Source: Leptospiraceae bacterium (lineage in GTDB: Bacteria; Spirochaetota; Leptospiria; Leptospirales; Leptonemataceae). Taken from it: 64,000 nucleotides of DNA. The stretch covers positions 219,087-283,086 of the forward strand of contig JAOACE010000009.1 of assembly GCA_026418015.1 (NCBI GenBank), given 5' to 3'. Every line of letters starts with the position of its first letter. Position 1 is the stretch's first letter. The notes under the pieces were generated by a model. The model searched no databases. It had not been told where the DNA came from and was given only the letters and a program-made list of their open reading frames with translations. Positions 44,143-55,500 of the stretch are shown in pieces. The translations under genes were made by a program, and so were the position numbers.

Positions 44143-44148
44143 TATAAT
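44143..44148 (+). promoter_or_regulatory. TATAAT -10 box, six bases before the start codon
   Basis: TATAAT lies 6 bases before the ATG at 44155 and no Shine-Dalgarno is visible. A -35 is less clear (TTGGTT, 15-base spacing). It supports 44155 as the true start. Confidence 0.45.
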
Positions 44149-44154
44149 ATTACT

Positions 44155-45615
44155 ATGATAAGAGAAAGAAGACAAAGTTTAAAAATTGCTTATATTTTTT
44201 TAGATTTCTTTTTAAGTTATATATCCGTTATATTTGCAACGATTTTGCATTTTTATGTAATATCACCAGAAAAAAGAGCTTTTTTTGTCCCCGATACAGG
44301 GGGATTTTTTGCACCAGGTAAATTGTTTAGCCAAAATGAGTTTTTATCGATTCTAACAACTTATAGCCTTTTAGGAGTTATTTTTGCGATTGGACAAGTG
44401 TTTGTTTTTATTGCAACAGATCTCTATCAACCCAAAAGAATCATCCAACCACTAAAAGAAACCCTGTACATACTTCGCGGTGTGATAATAAATTTGATTA
44501 TCATATTAGCATTTTTGTTTTTTTACCGAGGACATAGTTATTCCCGATTAATCATCATTTATACAACCATCAATGCAACAATTTTGATTTCTGTTGGACA
44601 TTATCTTTTTAGAATGTATATTTCTTATCTGACAAAGAAAGGCAAATTTACGCGAAACATTTTGATTGTCGGCACAGAAGCGGGAGCAGAACGTGTTTTG
44701 GATTACATTGATAAATACAAAATCTTCGGTTTTTCTCTCTTAGGAATCCTTAAAGAAAAACCTCAAAAAAAGGTATCAGAAAAATTAAAACCCTATATTA
44801 AAGGAACCATCGATGACTTAATACCATTCGTAAACAAAAATCATGTCGATATTGTATTGGTTGCATTAAAAAACGATCACAAACAAATCATAAAAATTGT
44901 TCAGATTTGTGATGCAGAAGGAATCGATTGTAGAATCATCCCCGACATATTAGAAATTATGACTCATCGCGCTCGTGTAGAAGACATGGAGGGTATTCCT
45001 ATATTAGTTTTACGCGATATACCTTTACGAAATGCATATCATCGATTTGTTAAAAGAACTTTTGATATCGTTTTTTCTTTGTTAGTAATACTTCTAACTC
45101 TTCCCTTAATGATTGTTATCGCCATTTTAGTAAAAATTTCTTCCAAAGGACCGATATTTTTCGTTCAAGAACGTGTAGGATTAGACAGAAAAATTTTTAA
45201 ACTGATCAAATTTAGAACGATGTATGTACAAGACAAAGAAACCTCCGAAAAAACATGGGGCAAAAAGAATGATCCTCGCGTAACACCCATCGGTAGATTT
45301 CTTAGAAAAACATCGTTAGATGAGCTACCTCAATTCTTTAATGTTTTAAAAGGTGATATGTCTGTTGTCGGTCCTAGACCAGAAAGACCTCATTTTGTGA
45401 ATCAATTCAAAAATCAATACGAAAAATATATGCTTCGTCATAGTGTAAAATCCGGGATTACCGGTTGGGCTCAAATCTTAGGTTATAGGGGCGATACACC
45501 TATCGAAAAGCGAATCGAAGCAGATATCTATTACATAGAAAACTGGTCCTTGTTATTCGATATTCTGATTATTCTAAAAACCATTCCTTCTATGATCAAA
45601 AATCCTGGCGAATAG
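44155..45615 (+). CDS. Polyprenyl glycosylphosphotransferase (exopolysaccharide/O-antigen initiating sugar transferase)
   Basis: The protein has 486 residues from 44155; the track start is a TTG. Four or five N-terminal membrane segments precede a CoA-binding-like middle domain (ILIVGTEAGAERVLDYI). The C-terminal catalytic domain has KRTFDIVFSLLVILLTLPLM, KGPIFFVQERVGLDRKIFKLIKFRTM, LRKTSLDELPQFFNVLKGDMSVVGPRPE and the end SGITGWAQILGYRGDT. It transfers a sugar-1-phosphate to undecaprenyl phosphate to start polysaccharide assembly. No other glycan genes follow directly, so the locus is isolated. Confidence 0.92.
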   Translation: MIRERRQSLKIAYIFLDFFLSYISVIFATILHFYVISPEKRAFFVPDTGGFFAPGKLFSQNEFLSILTTYSLLGVIFAIGQVFVFIATDLYQPKRIIQPLKETLYILRGVIINLIIILAFLFFYRGHSYSRLIIIYTTINATILISVGHYLFRMYISYLTKKGKFTRNILIVGTEAGAERVLDYIDKYKIFGFSLLGILKEKPQKKVSEKLKPYIKGTIDDLIPFVNKNHVDIVLVALKNDHKQIIKIVQICDAEGIDCRIIPDILEIMTHRARVEDMEGIPILVLRDIPLRNAYHRFVKRTFDIVFSLLVILLTLPLMIVIAILVKISSKGPIFFVQERVGLDRKIFKLIKFRTMYVQDKETSEKTWGKKNDPRVTPIGRFLRKTSLDELPQFFNVLKGDMSVVGPRPERPHFVNQFKNQYEKYMLRHSVKSGITGWAQILGYRGDTPIEKRIEADIYYIENWSLLFDILIILKTIPSMIKNPGE

Positions 45616-46138
45616 AAAAAGAAATCTTTTTATCTAAATCGTAATTCGTCCCTGATATCCTAAGATCTTGATAAACAATGGGAGAATTTTCTAAATAATC
45701 ATCCCAATTGTCAACATAACCTTTATACAATCCAATTGCTAAAAATAATAGATGAATCGACAAAGATAAATTTCTTGCACTTGCTTCTCTACCTGCTTGA
45801 ACATAAAATTGCTTTGTATTTTTATAACCACCATCGATAGGATCACGATAAGAATAACCCAAGCCATAATACCAATCTGCCCATTGACTTGCTTTATATA
45901 AACTACGATAACTGGTATATCGTTGATGATAATACAACACTCCATAAAGCGAAGATAACCTCATCAAAAGAAAAAAATGACCCCATGCCATTTCGTCTTT
46001 TCGATAAAAGTTATATCCTGGCAAAAGGGTTTCCCATAAAAAATCATAACGAAATTTCGGCTGCTTGCCAATTTCTTGTGGGTATATTCTTTGAAGAAAA
46101 ATAAAAAAAATCAACATCGTAATCATAATTCTTTTCAT
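45596..46138 (-). CDS. Secreted protein of unknown function (DUF5683-like appearance)
   Basis: The 180-residue protein has a signal peptide (ITMLIFFIFLQRIYPQ). The LWETLLPGYNFYRKDEMAWGHFFLL segment and the later SIHLLFLAIGLYKGYVD look like short membrane-associated helices seen in small spirochaetal and Bacteroidetes DUF5683 proteins; the match is only by eye. It is the last gene of a three-gene unit and its 3' end overlaps the glycosyltransferase gene by 20 bp. Confidence 0.6.
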   Translation of the reverse strand: MKRIMITMLIFFIFLQRIYPQEIGKQPKFRYDFLWETLLPGYNFYRKDEMAWGHFFLLMRLSSLYGVLYYHQRYTSYRSLYKASQWADWYYGLGYSYRDPIDGGYKNTKQFYVQAGREASARNLSLSIHLLFLAIGLYKGYVDNWDDYLENSPIVYQDLRISGTNYDLDKKISFSIRQDF

Positions 46139-46557
46139 GGCACATCCACTCTGATGATATCCGAAATTTCCGATTCTGCTCCTAAATCATAAGCTGTTAT
46201 AATAAAAAATAATGTTCCAACAAATGTCCTTGTAAATAACGTATACTGAGGGATATTCGTAATGTCTAACAAATATTTTTTATCATAGTATTGTTCCGGT
46301 TTAGGATATTCATAATACAAATAAATAAAATAATATGGTACCACTTGTTTTGTATCGGGATCGATGGAAGGATCCCATTTCAACTCCACAGAGAGCAACG
46401 AAACATTATAATCAACTTGAATATTTTTTACTTTTTCTGGTCGATTCAACCCACTTCTTAAATGACTTCCCAAAATAAAATACAAAGGGCTGTATTTTTT
46501 CTCTGTACAAAAAGAAAGTAATAGAATTAAACTAATAATTCTAACGATATTCCTCAT
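46135..46557 (-). CDS. Lipoprotein with fibronectin-III-like fold
   Basis: The 140-residue protein has a lipoprotein signal (SLILLLSFCTEKK). The region from VKNIQVDYNVSLLSVELKWDPSID to FFIITAYDLGAESEIS has the spacing of a fibronectin type III domain. Its stop overlaps the next gene's start by ATGA, and its own start overlaps the upstream gene by 17 bp, so the three genes form a tight operon. The function is unknown. Confidence 0.65.
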   Translation of the reverse strand: MRNIVRIISLILLLSFCTEKKYSPLYFILGSHLRSGLNRPEKVKNIQVDYNVSLLSVELKWDPSIDPDTKQVVPYYFIYLYYEYPKPEQYYDKKYLLDITNIPQYTLFTRTFVGTLFFIITAYDLGAESEISDIIRVDVP

Positions 46558-46987
46558 AAGTAGAAAACCAATAAATCATGTTTTTTGCATTCTTTTCGAT
46601 ATATTCATTTTCTTTACAAGACTGAATTAAATCCAAAGCATAATTCTGAAACTCCAAAACTTCTTCGCTTGTTAGATTTTGATTTTTTGATTGAACAAAA
46701 TAAGATAAAAGCAAATCATTCTTTTTTTTACAGTCTTTTTCGTTGTAGTATTGTTTTTCGAAATCTTCGATGGGAAATTGTTTATCAAAAAAATAAAACG
46801 ATATAGATTCTTTAATTACTTTTAAGGATTGATTTTGACCATACCATTGAGCATTCGATTCTATTTTTATTAGATTGTGTGGAACTTCTACTCTGATAGG
46901 AGTTAAGCTTAAGCAATTCAAAAAAATTAACCAAAAGGTCAAATTTTTCTTGCCTAATATAAAAGATAGAAATTTCTTAATACCCAT
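46541..46987 (-). CDS. Secreted or lipoprotein-like protein, unknown function
   Basis: The 148-residue protein has an N-terminal signal (LTFWLIFLNCLSLTP); the cysteine could be a lipobox, though Asn at -1 is unusual. The rest is charged and helical with no family I recognise. The ATG is back to back with the ATG of the divergent lipoprotein (CATATG), leaving no shared intergenic promoter. Confidence 0.55.
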   Translation of the reverse strand: MGIKKFLSFILGKKNLTFWLIFLNCLSLTPIRVEVPHNLIKIESNAQWYGQNQSLKVIKESISFYFFDKQFPIEDFEKQYYNEKDCKKKNDLLLSYFVQSKNQNLTSEEVLEFQNYALDLIQSCKENEYIEKNAKNMIYWFSTYEEYR

Positions 46988-47257
46988 ATGAAAAACCTAA
47001 AACTATTTTTAATGGCAATTCTATCAATTGCAATATTTTTTTTATCTTGTAAAAAAGATCCTGATATTAAAACAGAAAAACTGATGATTTATTTATTACT
47101 TTGTCCTAATGGTGCCGATGCATGTTACAACGATTGTGCTAATAGTTCTGGAATCTCTGATGGTACAATTACTGGTGTAGAATTCAATCAGTTTTCTACT
47201 TGTAAATCTCAATGCGATGCATATTGTAACACTTCTTTTTTACTTATCAAAGACTAA
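46988..47257 (+). CDS. Small Cys-rich lipoprotein
   Basis: The 89-residue protein has a clear lipobox (AIFFLSCKKD, Cys about 21). The mature part has seven cysteines in a compact pattern (LLCPNGADACYNDCAN, FSTCKSQCDAYCNTS), suggesting disulfides or metal binding. I do not recognise the family. Its 3' end overlaps a convergent small gene by 4 bp. Confidence 0.65.
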   Translation: MKNLKLFLMAILSIAIFFLSCKKDPDIKTEKLMIYLLLCPNGADACYNDCANSSGISDGTITGVEFNQFSTCKSQCDAYCNTSFLLIKD

Positions 47258-47475
47258 TTTTTTTTAAATAATTTATCTATTTTGGGATGTTTTTTTAAAA
47301 ACTGATCTTTTTTTAAATGCCATTCCTTTTCGGGATTCGTTAAAATCTTTCTTTTCGGAGTAGTTTCTAAAAGATGCCTCATAATTTTGTATTGAATTAA
47401 AATTTCTTTGATTTCCTTTTTGGTTAAGCGAATCTTTTTCTTGGTATGATCATTCGTTAGATTTTCTTTTGTCAT
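47254..47475 (-). CDS. Small basic protein of unknown function
   Basis: The 73-residue Lys-rich helical protein lies 41 bp after trmB on the same strand and is probably cotranscribed with it. The composition would suit a nucleic-acid-binding protein, but no family is recognised. It could be a spurious ORF, yet the tight operon position favours a gene. Confidence 0.5.
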   Translation of the reverse strand: MTKENLTNDHTKKKIRLTKKEIKEILIQYKIMRHLLETTPKRKILTNPEKEWHLKKDQFLKKHPKIDKLFKKN

Positions 47476-47516
47476 AATGATTTTTATATCGGTTAAAAAA
47501 AATTTTTCTTAAAACA

Positions 47517-48176
47517 TTATACCTTCTTCCATAAAGTATAATAAGGTTGATTCGTTTTTGATGTAATCACTTCGAACTTACTTTCGGGAAAAATTGCTGG
47601 TCTTTTTCGTAAATAATTTGGCCAGGGCACAACTGGAAGATACAAAGGAGACTTTCTAAAAAGAGAAAGAATTTTTCTTGCATAAGGCCCATAATCTGTT
47701 GCAATATAAACCATCCCATGATTTCTTAAAATTCTATAAAGAACTTCTAGAAATGGTTTTTGAATTAACCTATGTTTCCAATGCCTTCTTTTCGGCCATG
47801 GATCGGGGAAGTTAATAATCACGAAATCGAACGAATTCTCTGGCATAATTTCTTCGAAAAACCATTGAAAATTTATAGGTATGATCTTTAAATTCTTTAT
47901 ATTTTTTTTATCAATTTTTTTTAATATCTTTTTGATTCTATCTGCTTTTACTTCCATGGCAATATATTCATGCTCGGGAAAACGATTTATCCATTCCAAA
48001 GCAAATTCTCCCCAACCACATCCCAATTCTAAAACATGATACGTATTTTCAGAAAAAAATAATCGCTCTATTTCGATTGGTTTTAATGCATCTGGTAAAA
48101 TAATGGAAGGATGTTCTTTATATTTTGCTGGTTTCCTAACAATTGAAAATAATTTTCTTTGCAATTCTAAATTCAT
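47517..48176 (-). CDS. trmB: tRNA (guanine-N7)-methyltransferase TrmB
   Basis: The 219-residue protein has SAM motif VLELGCGWGEFALEW, followed by YIAMEVKADRIKKIL and the TrmB signature NFPDPWPKRRHWKHRLIQ. It methylates G46 of many tRNAs. Length and motif order are normal. Confidence 0.95.
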   Translation of the reverse strand: MNLELQRKLFSIVRKPAKYKEHPSIILPDALKPIEIERLFFSENTYHVLELGCGWGEFALEWINRFPEHEYIAMEVKADRIKKILKKIDKKNIKNLKIIPINFQWFFEEIMPENSFDFVIINFPDPWPKRRHWKHRLIQKPFLEVLYRILRNHGMVYIATDYGPYARKILSLFRKSPLYLPVVPWPNYLRKRPAIFPESKFEVITSKTNQPYYTLWKKV

Positions 48177-48276
48177 TCAAAAAAATATTTACCTTTGTCG
48201 AAAATTATAAAGATATGGTCTTTTTAGGTAATTTTTATTTTCAACCAAAAAATGATTATTTTGTAGGAATAGAACA

Positions 48277-49221
48277 ATGCAAGTAAAATTTTGGGGTGTA
48301 AGAGGGTCGATCCCTGCTCCCATTGATCCTATTGATTACGAAAGTAGGATCAAAGAAATCTTACGAATCAGCCATAGAAAATGGCAGAAAGATTTATCTT
48401 TACAACCAGAAAAAATTTACGAAGAAATTCCCCTTCATTTAAGAGAAATCATTGGTGGAAATACAACCTGTGTAGAACTGATTGATGGCAATGAACAACT
48501 CATCTTCGATATGGGTACAGGTGCAAGACGTTTAGGCTACGATATGATGGCAAAAGGTCGTTCAGGAGATATTCATATTCTACTTACTCATACCCATTGG
48601 GATCATATTCAAGGCTGGCCATTTTTTATTCCAGGTTATATTCCCACAAACCATATCCATTTTTATTCTGCTTTTCCCGACTGCGAAGAACGATTCATAT
48701 TGCAGCAAAAATTTGAGTTTTTTCCTTTGGAATTTCATAAAATGCTTTCAAAACGCGAATTCCATTATTTTAAAGCAGGAGATTCTTTCCAAATTGGCAG
48801 TTTTAACATTAAAACTGAACCTCTAATCCATCCAGGTAGTTCCACTGCATATAGAATCGAAAAAGATCACAAGTCCTTTATTTTTGCAACCGATACAGAA
48901 TTTTTTGGTCCAGAATTACCCAAAATCATCAAAAAAAAGCGAAAGTTTTTCGAAAAAGCAGATGTACTTGTAATCGATGCCCAATATTCTCTTAAAGAAT
49001 CGGAGCAGAAAATTGGCTGGGGACATACGTCGATGATCATTGCAGTAGATTGTGCTGTTGAATGGAACGTTAAAAAGCTTATCCTTACACATCATGAACC
49101 AGCCCACGATGATTATAACACATACCAACTATTCGAAGAAGCATTAGAACATCTCAAACAAAATCATAAAAGCGAACTTGTGATTGAATTGGCAAAAGAA
49201 GGTAAAATCATAGAAATTTAA
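48277..49221 (+). CDS. MBL-fold metallo-hydrolase
   Basis: The 314-residue protein has the metallo-beta-lactamase metal motif LLTHTHWDHIQGWPFF (HxHxDH), LIHPGSS, IFATDTEFFG and a late LTHHEPAHDD. The start VKFWGVRGSIP is typical of the subgroup found beside or fused to signalling domains. The substrate is unknown; a phosphodiester is likely by analogy. AGGAATAG precedes the ATG. Confidence 0.85.
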   Translation: MQVKFWGVRGSIPAPIDPIDYESRIKEILRISHRKWQKDLSLQPEKIYEEIPLHLREIIGGNTTCVELIDGNEQLIFDMGTGARRLGYDMMAKGRSGDIHILLTHTHWDHIQGWPFFIPGYIPTNHIHFYSAFPDCEERFILQQKFEFFPLEFHKMLSKREFHYFKAGDSFQIGSFNIKTEPLIHPGSSTAYRIEKDHKSFIFATDTEFFGPELPKIIKKKRKFFEKADVLVIDAQYSLKESEQKIGWGHTSMIIAVDCAVEWNVKKLILTHHEPAHDDYNTYQLFEEALEHLKQNHKSELVIELAKEGKIIEI

Positions 49222-49565
49222 TTGATTCTTGAAAATTTTTTCCCGACAAGTTAAAAAAAAAATCATGCTTACTCCTTGTATCTTGTAGGAATTATCCTGA
49301 CTTTATACAAATTAAAATAAATTTTCTTAATGCACAATAATAATGCATAGATTTTTTATAAAATAGATAAAAATAAACAAGTATTGTTCATTTATAAAAT
49401 ATAAAATTAAAAAAAAATTTAAATTTCTTACATTAATTTCTGTAAAACGTTTGACGTGATTCTTTTTTTGATTTAAATGGTAATTAACATTCAGCGCCAC
49501 AGGTGCAAATGTTTTCGCATGAACACTCTTCCTTTTCCCCCTAGCCTCCCCCCTAGGGGGTTTTT
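49222..49565. other. Intergenic region with a GC-rich hairpin and a metallothionein-like remnant
   Basis: The first 200 bases are A+T-rich with nothing recognised. The last 80 hold the Cys-rich remnant and the hairpin listed separately. Confidence 0.5.
49488..49541 (-). pseudogene. Cys-rich (metallothionein-like) C-terminal remnant
   Basis: The minus strand reads GEKEECSCENICTCGAEC then TAA. Five cysteines in 13 residues (C-x-C-x3-C-x-C-x3-C) look like a metallothionein tail. A TAG closes the frame just upstream, within the GC-rich hairpin, and there is no start codon. It may be a gene truncated by the repeat insertion. Confidence 0.35.
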
Positions 49566-49567
49566 TT
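49537..49567 (+). terminator. GC-rich hairpin followed by a T-run (terminator or dispersed repeat)
   Basis: CCCCCTA and TAGGGGG form a stem with a 10-base loop, followed by TTTTTTTA on the + strand. The G+C richness resembles the palindromic repeats in mod, so it may be a dispersed repeat that also terminates transcription. Confidence 0.5.
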
Positions 49568-52500
49568 ATTTTATCAAAAAGTTTACATACGGTTTAGTAA
49601 AATAAATATTATAAAAAAATAATTTATAAATTTTATTAAATCTATTTATCATTTGGAGTTGCTCTACATTATAATAATTATCAAATATGATCAAAGTATG
49701 GATTGGTTCAAAAGTTAAAATAAATAATCCAAAAGAGTCCTGTGGAAAATCAAAATCTATTTTATTACTGCTATATAAAGGGATTTGAATATTTTCTTTT
49801 TGAATTAATTTTATAAAAATATTATATTGATTTTTAACTTCATTAGATGTTACATAGTATTTACCTTCTTTTTTACTAAACTGATTTTTGAATCTTATCA
49901 ATAATTCTAAATTTTTATTATATTCATTCGTTAATTCTGTATTCAATAAGACGATTTGGTTCAAAGAATCGGGATAGGGATTTCTTCTAAAATCAAAGTT
50001 TTTAAGGTTAAAGACAAAATAGATTTGTTTTTCTAATTTTATTGGTGCAAACTTATGAATTCCATCAACCCACAAATAATTGAATGGATTTTCTTCGGGT
50101 ATAAAATACAATTTCGAATAAAGGTCTAATAGTTCTTCGAAATTAACAGAATTTTTGCTAAAATATTTTGCTTCATAATAAAATCTTCTAAGAGTTTTTT
50201 CCAAGTTATTTCGATTTAACTCTAATTCTATACATTGATTTTTCTTTACATTGCACTGATAAAATTTTGATTTAAAAGAAATTATATTCATCCATCCTTC
50301 TTTTTCTCGAAGGTTCGTTTTTATTAAAGTATAATAGTCATAATACTTATGCGAAAGAGCATCTTTTATAAATGCTATATTCTGAAAATATTCAAAATTC
50401 TTTGCTTTTAAGAATCGAGCAAGTAGCACATCATATATATTTTTATGAAATTTTTTAGGAAGATATTCCCAATGAAAATTTTCCAATGCTTTGGAAATTT
50501 GATTTTCCGGTTCCGCCAATAATTTAATAAAATCTCCTACTAATAAGTTTAATTTTGGGTTATAACTTGCCAATTTTAGAATCAAAGTGTCATCAATTTT
50601 ATATTGAAGAGCTCTTAAAATAAACAAAGGATAAGAAATTTCTTCTATGTAATGATTCCCTTCTTGGTTCCAGATACAATCATAATGGATTTTAAATTTA
50701 TTGTAAAACTCAAAAGCTCTATCATATTCTTCGTTTTCGACATATTTCGAGATAATTTTATTTAAATAAATGTTTCCTTTAAAACAAGATTCCTGATAAT
50801 AATGATCGATTAATATATTTAAATTTTTGTAAGCAACGTTATTAGTATCGTAAGGAATTGCATCTAAACTATAATGAAACAAGATTGCCTTCTCTATCTC
50901 TGTTAATTGTTGACATAAACTAGAATTACAGATAAATTTTTCCAAAGAGAATAATTTGTCGACATACGTTTCTTTAAATAATTGATAAAATTTTAACTTA
51001 AAATTATATAACTGATTATTATACATTTTTTGATTTCGAAATTGATCGATGGTATAATCAAGTCTTTGGGATACAAATTGTTTCCATAGTTCTATTTCAT
51101 AATCCAAATAATCTTTGTTTAAGACATCTTTTACTAAGTTAAAGTTTTGTTTTATTAAACTAAGATAAATTTTATTTTTTACAACAAATTCTTTATATTC
51201 TGAGTATTTTTCTGCTAATTTTATAGAAAGTTGATAAAATCCATGTTGATTCAATTCAACAATAATAATATTCGTAAAAGATTTATCATAGTTATCGGAA
51301 TATAAAATAGCTTCTATTTTATTGTAATCTGGTTTACTTAAAGACAATTCTTTTAATAGTAATACTGTATTATAAATTTGATTTAATTTTTCTGATTCTC
51401 TATATTCTTTTTTTAATTCTTCGACGAAATTCAACAATAAGTCATATTTTTTTAAATAGGCATAAGAGTTCATTAGCATAACATAATAACGATACAACGT
51501 TGTTTTCGAATTACTTCGTATCACCTCTTCCTTTAAATTTTTATTATAAGTATCTGCATTTGGATGATTGGTTCTTATCAAAGCTCCTAATAGATAGATT
51601 TTTGTTTTTAGATCTTCATCGAATGAATTCGATAAAGAAAAATGTTTTAGTGCCAAAGAAGGATTATCTTTAAAATTTTTTAATCCCAATTCGAAATGCT
51701 CTTTAGCCAATTGCTTTTTATATTCTTTAAAGTTGTTTTCGTTATAACCTTCTATCCCCCATAAATATCCCTTTAGATCTATTACTGAAGAAATCCCTAA
51801 ATGTCTTAAGAAATCATAGACTAACCAGGTAGAATCAAAGATAGAGAGATTTTTTAAATTTTCTAAATAATTTTCTTTTTTTGCAATTGTAAGCACTTGT
51901 TGTAAAAATATTTCTTGTTTTTGATTTTGTTTTAAAAATACCTTAGATATCGTTGGTCTTTGTTTAAAATAGAGTCCTATACCTTCTTTACTTAAATTTA
52001 AAAGAAATCGTGTTGGATAAAGGTTCAATTCTTTTATATCTTGTTCTTCTATAATAGTATTATTGGAATGATTGAATAAATTTAAGTTCGATATAAACCG
52101 AAGATCTTCTTTTTTTTCTATAAATACGGGTGTTTTATCGAAAATTGATGAGCGTAAAACTACGCGATAATTTTGTTTTAATATCTCATAATATTCTTTT
52201 AATCGATTTTGATAGATATATCGATCTGGTATTAATACGAGATTTTTATTGTTAGACAAACACAAATTTAAATCTTCTTTATTTTTTATAGTACCTGATC
52301 TTATAATACGATTTTCGAATCCGATACATTTATCAATTCCTTCGTTCCATAGATATACATACTGATTCATAGATAAGTTACTCAATAAATATTTTTCATC
52401 AAAAACAATATAATCATAATAATCAGGTAATAGCTTTGCTAATTCATTTTTATATTGATTAATTCTATTTTCTACAATGATTAATTGACTCTCTATTTGT

Positions 52501-55500
52501 TTTGTGTTTTCTTTTTGAATACGTTTATCTATAAATAGATTTTTTAATTGTCGCGCTACAAGAATATTTTGAACTATCTCTTTAAAAAGTTGTGTTGTTA
52601 AATCATCCTCAAAGACTAATTTACTATTAAAGAATAAATGATTTGTTACATAAAACCTAAATCTTTCTTTTATAACGAGTATTTCTCTAAATTGTTTTTG
52701 TTCCCACAGACATTTGATGTATTTATTTATCAACGATTCGTAATTGGTAATATCACTAACATAAATAGAATGATTCTCGATGGTTTGCATCGCATTTTTA
52801 TAATAAGAAAGTGCGGTTTTATAATCGTTCAAAGAAAAATAAATATCGCCAAGGATTTGATTTAATTCTATGTATTCTGTAACAAATCCATATTCAATAT
52901 ATTTGGGATAAATATCTTCGATTTCTGCTAAAATTTTTTTAAAATCGTTTTTTCCTGTAATCCTTTGGTATTCTATTTTTGCTTTAAAATAATTTAGATA
53001 GATTCTATAATAAGCTCGATTTTTGTCTTCTTGTTTATTATATAAATTTATAATATTTTCTAACGATTGAATACTTTGGGCTATTACAAGAGAATTATTA
53101 TCAATAATTCCTAAATAATAAAATATTAACGCTTCTATATGATAAAAATCTCTTAACTCGAATTCTACTTGTTTTAATAAAATTTCTTTATCAGTATTAG
53201 TTAATTTATAGTCTGGATTTTCTGTTTTTTTGTTAGAAATAAATTCTTTTTCTCTTAAAAGATAATATTCTTTTTTAAATTTATTCAAAACTTTGTATAG
53301 GTCATTTAACTTTTTATAATATTTTTGTTTATTGTTGAATAGATGATTATATTTTAATTGATTTTCTATTTCATTAAAAATCACATAGTACATGTTTTTA
53401 AAATTTATATAATAATCTTTAACAAAATTATATTTATACGAAAGTTCATAAGCCTCTTGAAATAACGAAAACGCTACATCATATTGATTGATTCTATAAT
53501 AAATGTTTGCTTCTTGGTTGATTAAAGAAATATATGCTTCCCTTCCTAAAATAACATCCAAATCATTTTTTTGGATGATAGTTTTCTTTTCCTGAATAAT
53601 GTTTAATAAATTTATGATATCTCCTAAATTATCGTAGGCATTTTGCATTAAACCCAAAGAAATTTCGTAGCTTCTTAAACTAGATATTTCGAAAGGCATT
53701 CTACCTTCGCCAATTACAGAAAAATCTTCATTAAAGTTTAACAACAAACCAAGGAATCGACCTCCAACGGTCTGTGGAACAAATATATCATCATTTCTGC
53801 TTAACCCAGATTTTTTTGCTTCTTCCAGAGCGATTTGTGCGATTTTTATAGCATTTAGAAAATCATAATTTTGTAAGTAGTTTAATGCCATTAGATTATA
53901 CAAATTATAGGTCTTGATTTCGTTTATATTTGATAATTCTTCGATTGCTTTATTCAGATCTACGATTGCATTAGAATAATTATTATTATAAAAATTTGAT
54001 AAAGATTTGTATATATTTATGATGATCAAATTTAACTTTAAAGGAATAATATCTTGCTCTGGATTTTTGTTTTGGAATACGTTAATCTTTTGTAAAACAC
54101 CAGAACTTTCTTTATTGAGTGTTTTAATATTGTATTCTTTTAAAGATTCTTGGTATACTTCGTTAAAATAAAAAAAGGATTTATCGAACAATTCGATGGA
54201 TTTGTCGTAATTTCCTTCATAAAAATGGGATTTTGCATAATAGAAATAATAAAGTCCTTTTTGTATGTTGTTATTAAAAATATATATCTTATTTTCTAAA
54301 TTCTTAAAATTTATAATGGATTTTCGATAGTTATAGATTCTATAATAATTTCCAGCAAGCCCCAAATAAATTTCAGGAGATATATTCAAATTCTGATATT
54401 CTCTTAAATACAACGTATTTTCTAAAATCTTGATATTTTTTTCTGTTAACCTCTCTGGGAATGTTGTAGCATACAAATTTCTAAAAAAGATTTTGTCACT
54501 TAGTTTTTTGGGCTTTATTCCTGTAATAAACCGTAAGAGTCTATCGATATATCCAGGTGGATTAAGAATATTTTGCTCTTTACGATAGTCGATATAAGTA
54601 TATAAATAACTTAATAGTAAAGCTGCATCTTCGTTCGTTGGCTCTATACTTAGAATATAGAGCAACTGATATTCTGCTTCTTTTAGTTCTAGTAGTACAT
54701 TCTGTTTTCTTTTAATCAACTCAGAATTAGAAATACTGTATCCCTTCTCGAATAAGGAATCATAAAATCGTTCTCTTTCGATACTTTTTCTAATTAGCGT
54801 ATAAGCATGACCATACAATACAGAATACTCAAAGGTTTCTTGAGCCATTTTCGCGGCAACCTCTCTATAACCATAGAGAAGATCGTTAAAAATAGTACCA
54901 ACAAAGGGATCTTTTTCGATTAATATGTTGGTTAGCTTTTCTTGAGTAATAAAAATCGCCTTTTTTTCCTGCCAGTCTAATAAATAATTAAACCGTTCTA
55001 CTGCTAAATCCACTTTTAAGCGATGATAATAAATCGACCACTTTCGATGATAATCTAAAAAAATCCCCGCTTGATGTAAGTTGATAAACAATATATTGAT
55101 TAAATTTGCATAAGCATAACTTGCAAGATACATCAATTGATTAGCTTCGAAAACCAAATCAATGGGAATTTTATTCAAGTCTTGGTAGTTCTTTAAACTC
55201 GTGCATAAATCTGCATAACGTTTCTCGTATTCGGGATAATTATAATCATCGATCAGTTTACCGGCTAAAGAATTTGGAGCACAAAATTCTTTGATTGCAT
55301 CTCTTTGTAAAACACCAATTTCGACTAAATTTGATTTGGTAATACTAAAACCTTTTTTTAGGTTATCTTCGATAATTTTGTAGAGCATTTGTGCATTTTT
55401 TCTGAATTTAAAAACAAATTCATTCGATGATTGTATCAATGCTTGAATTTCTTCTTCGTCCAACTCAACATTAAAATTTTTATTGTATGTATTGATAAAT

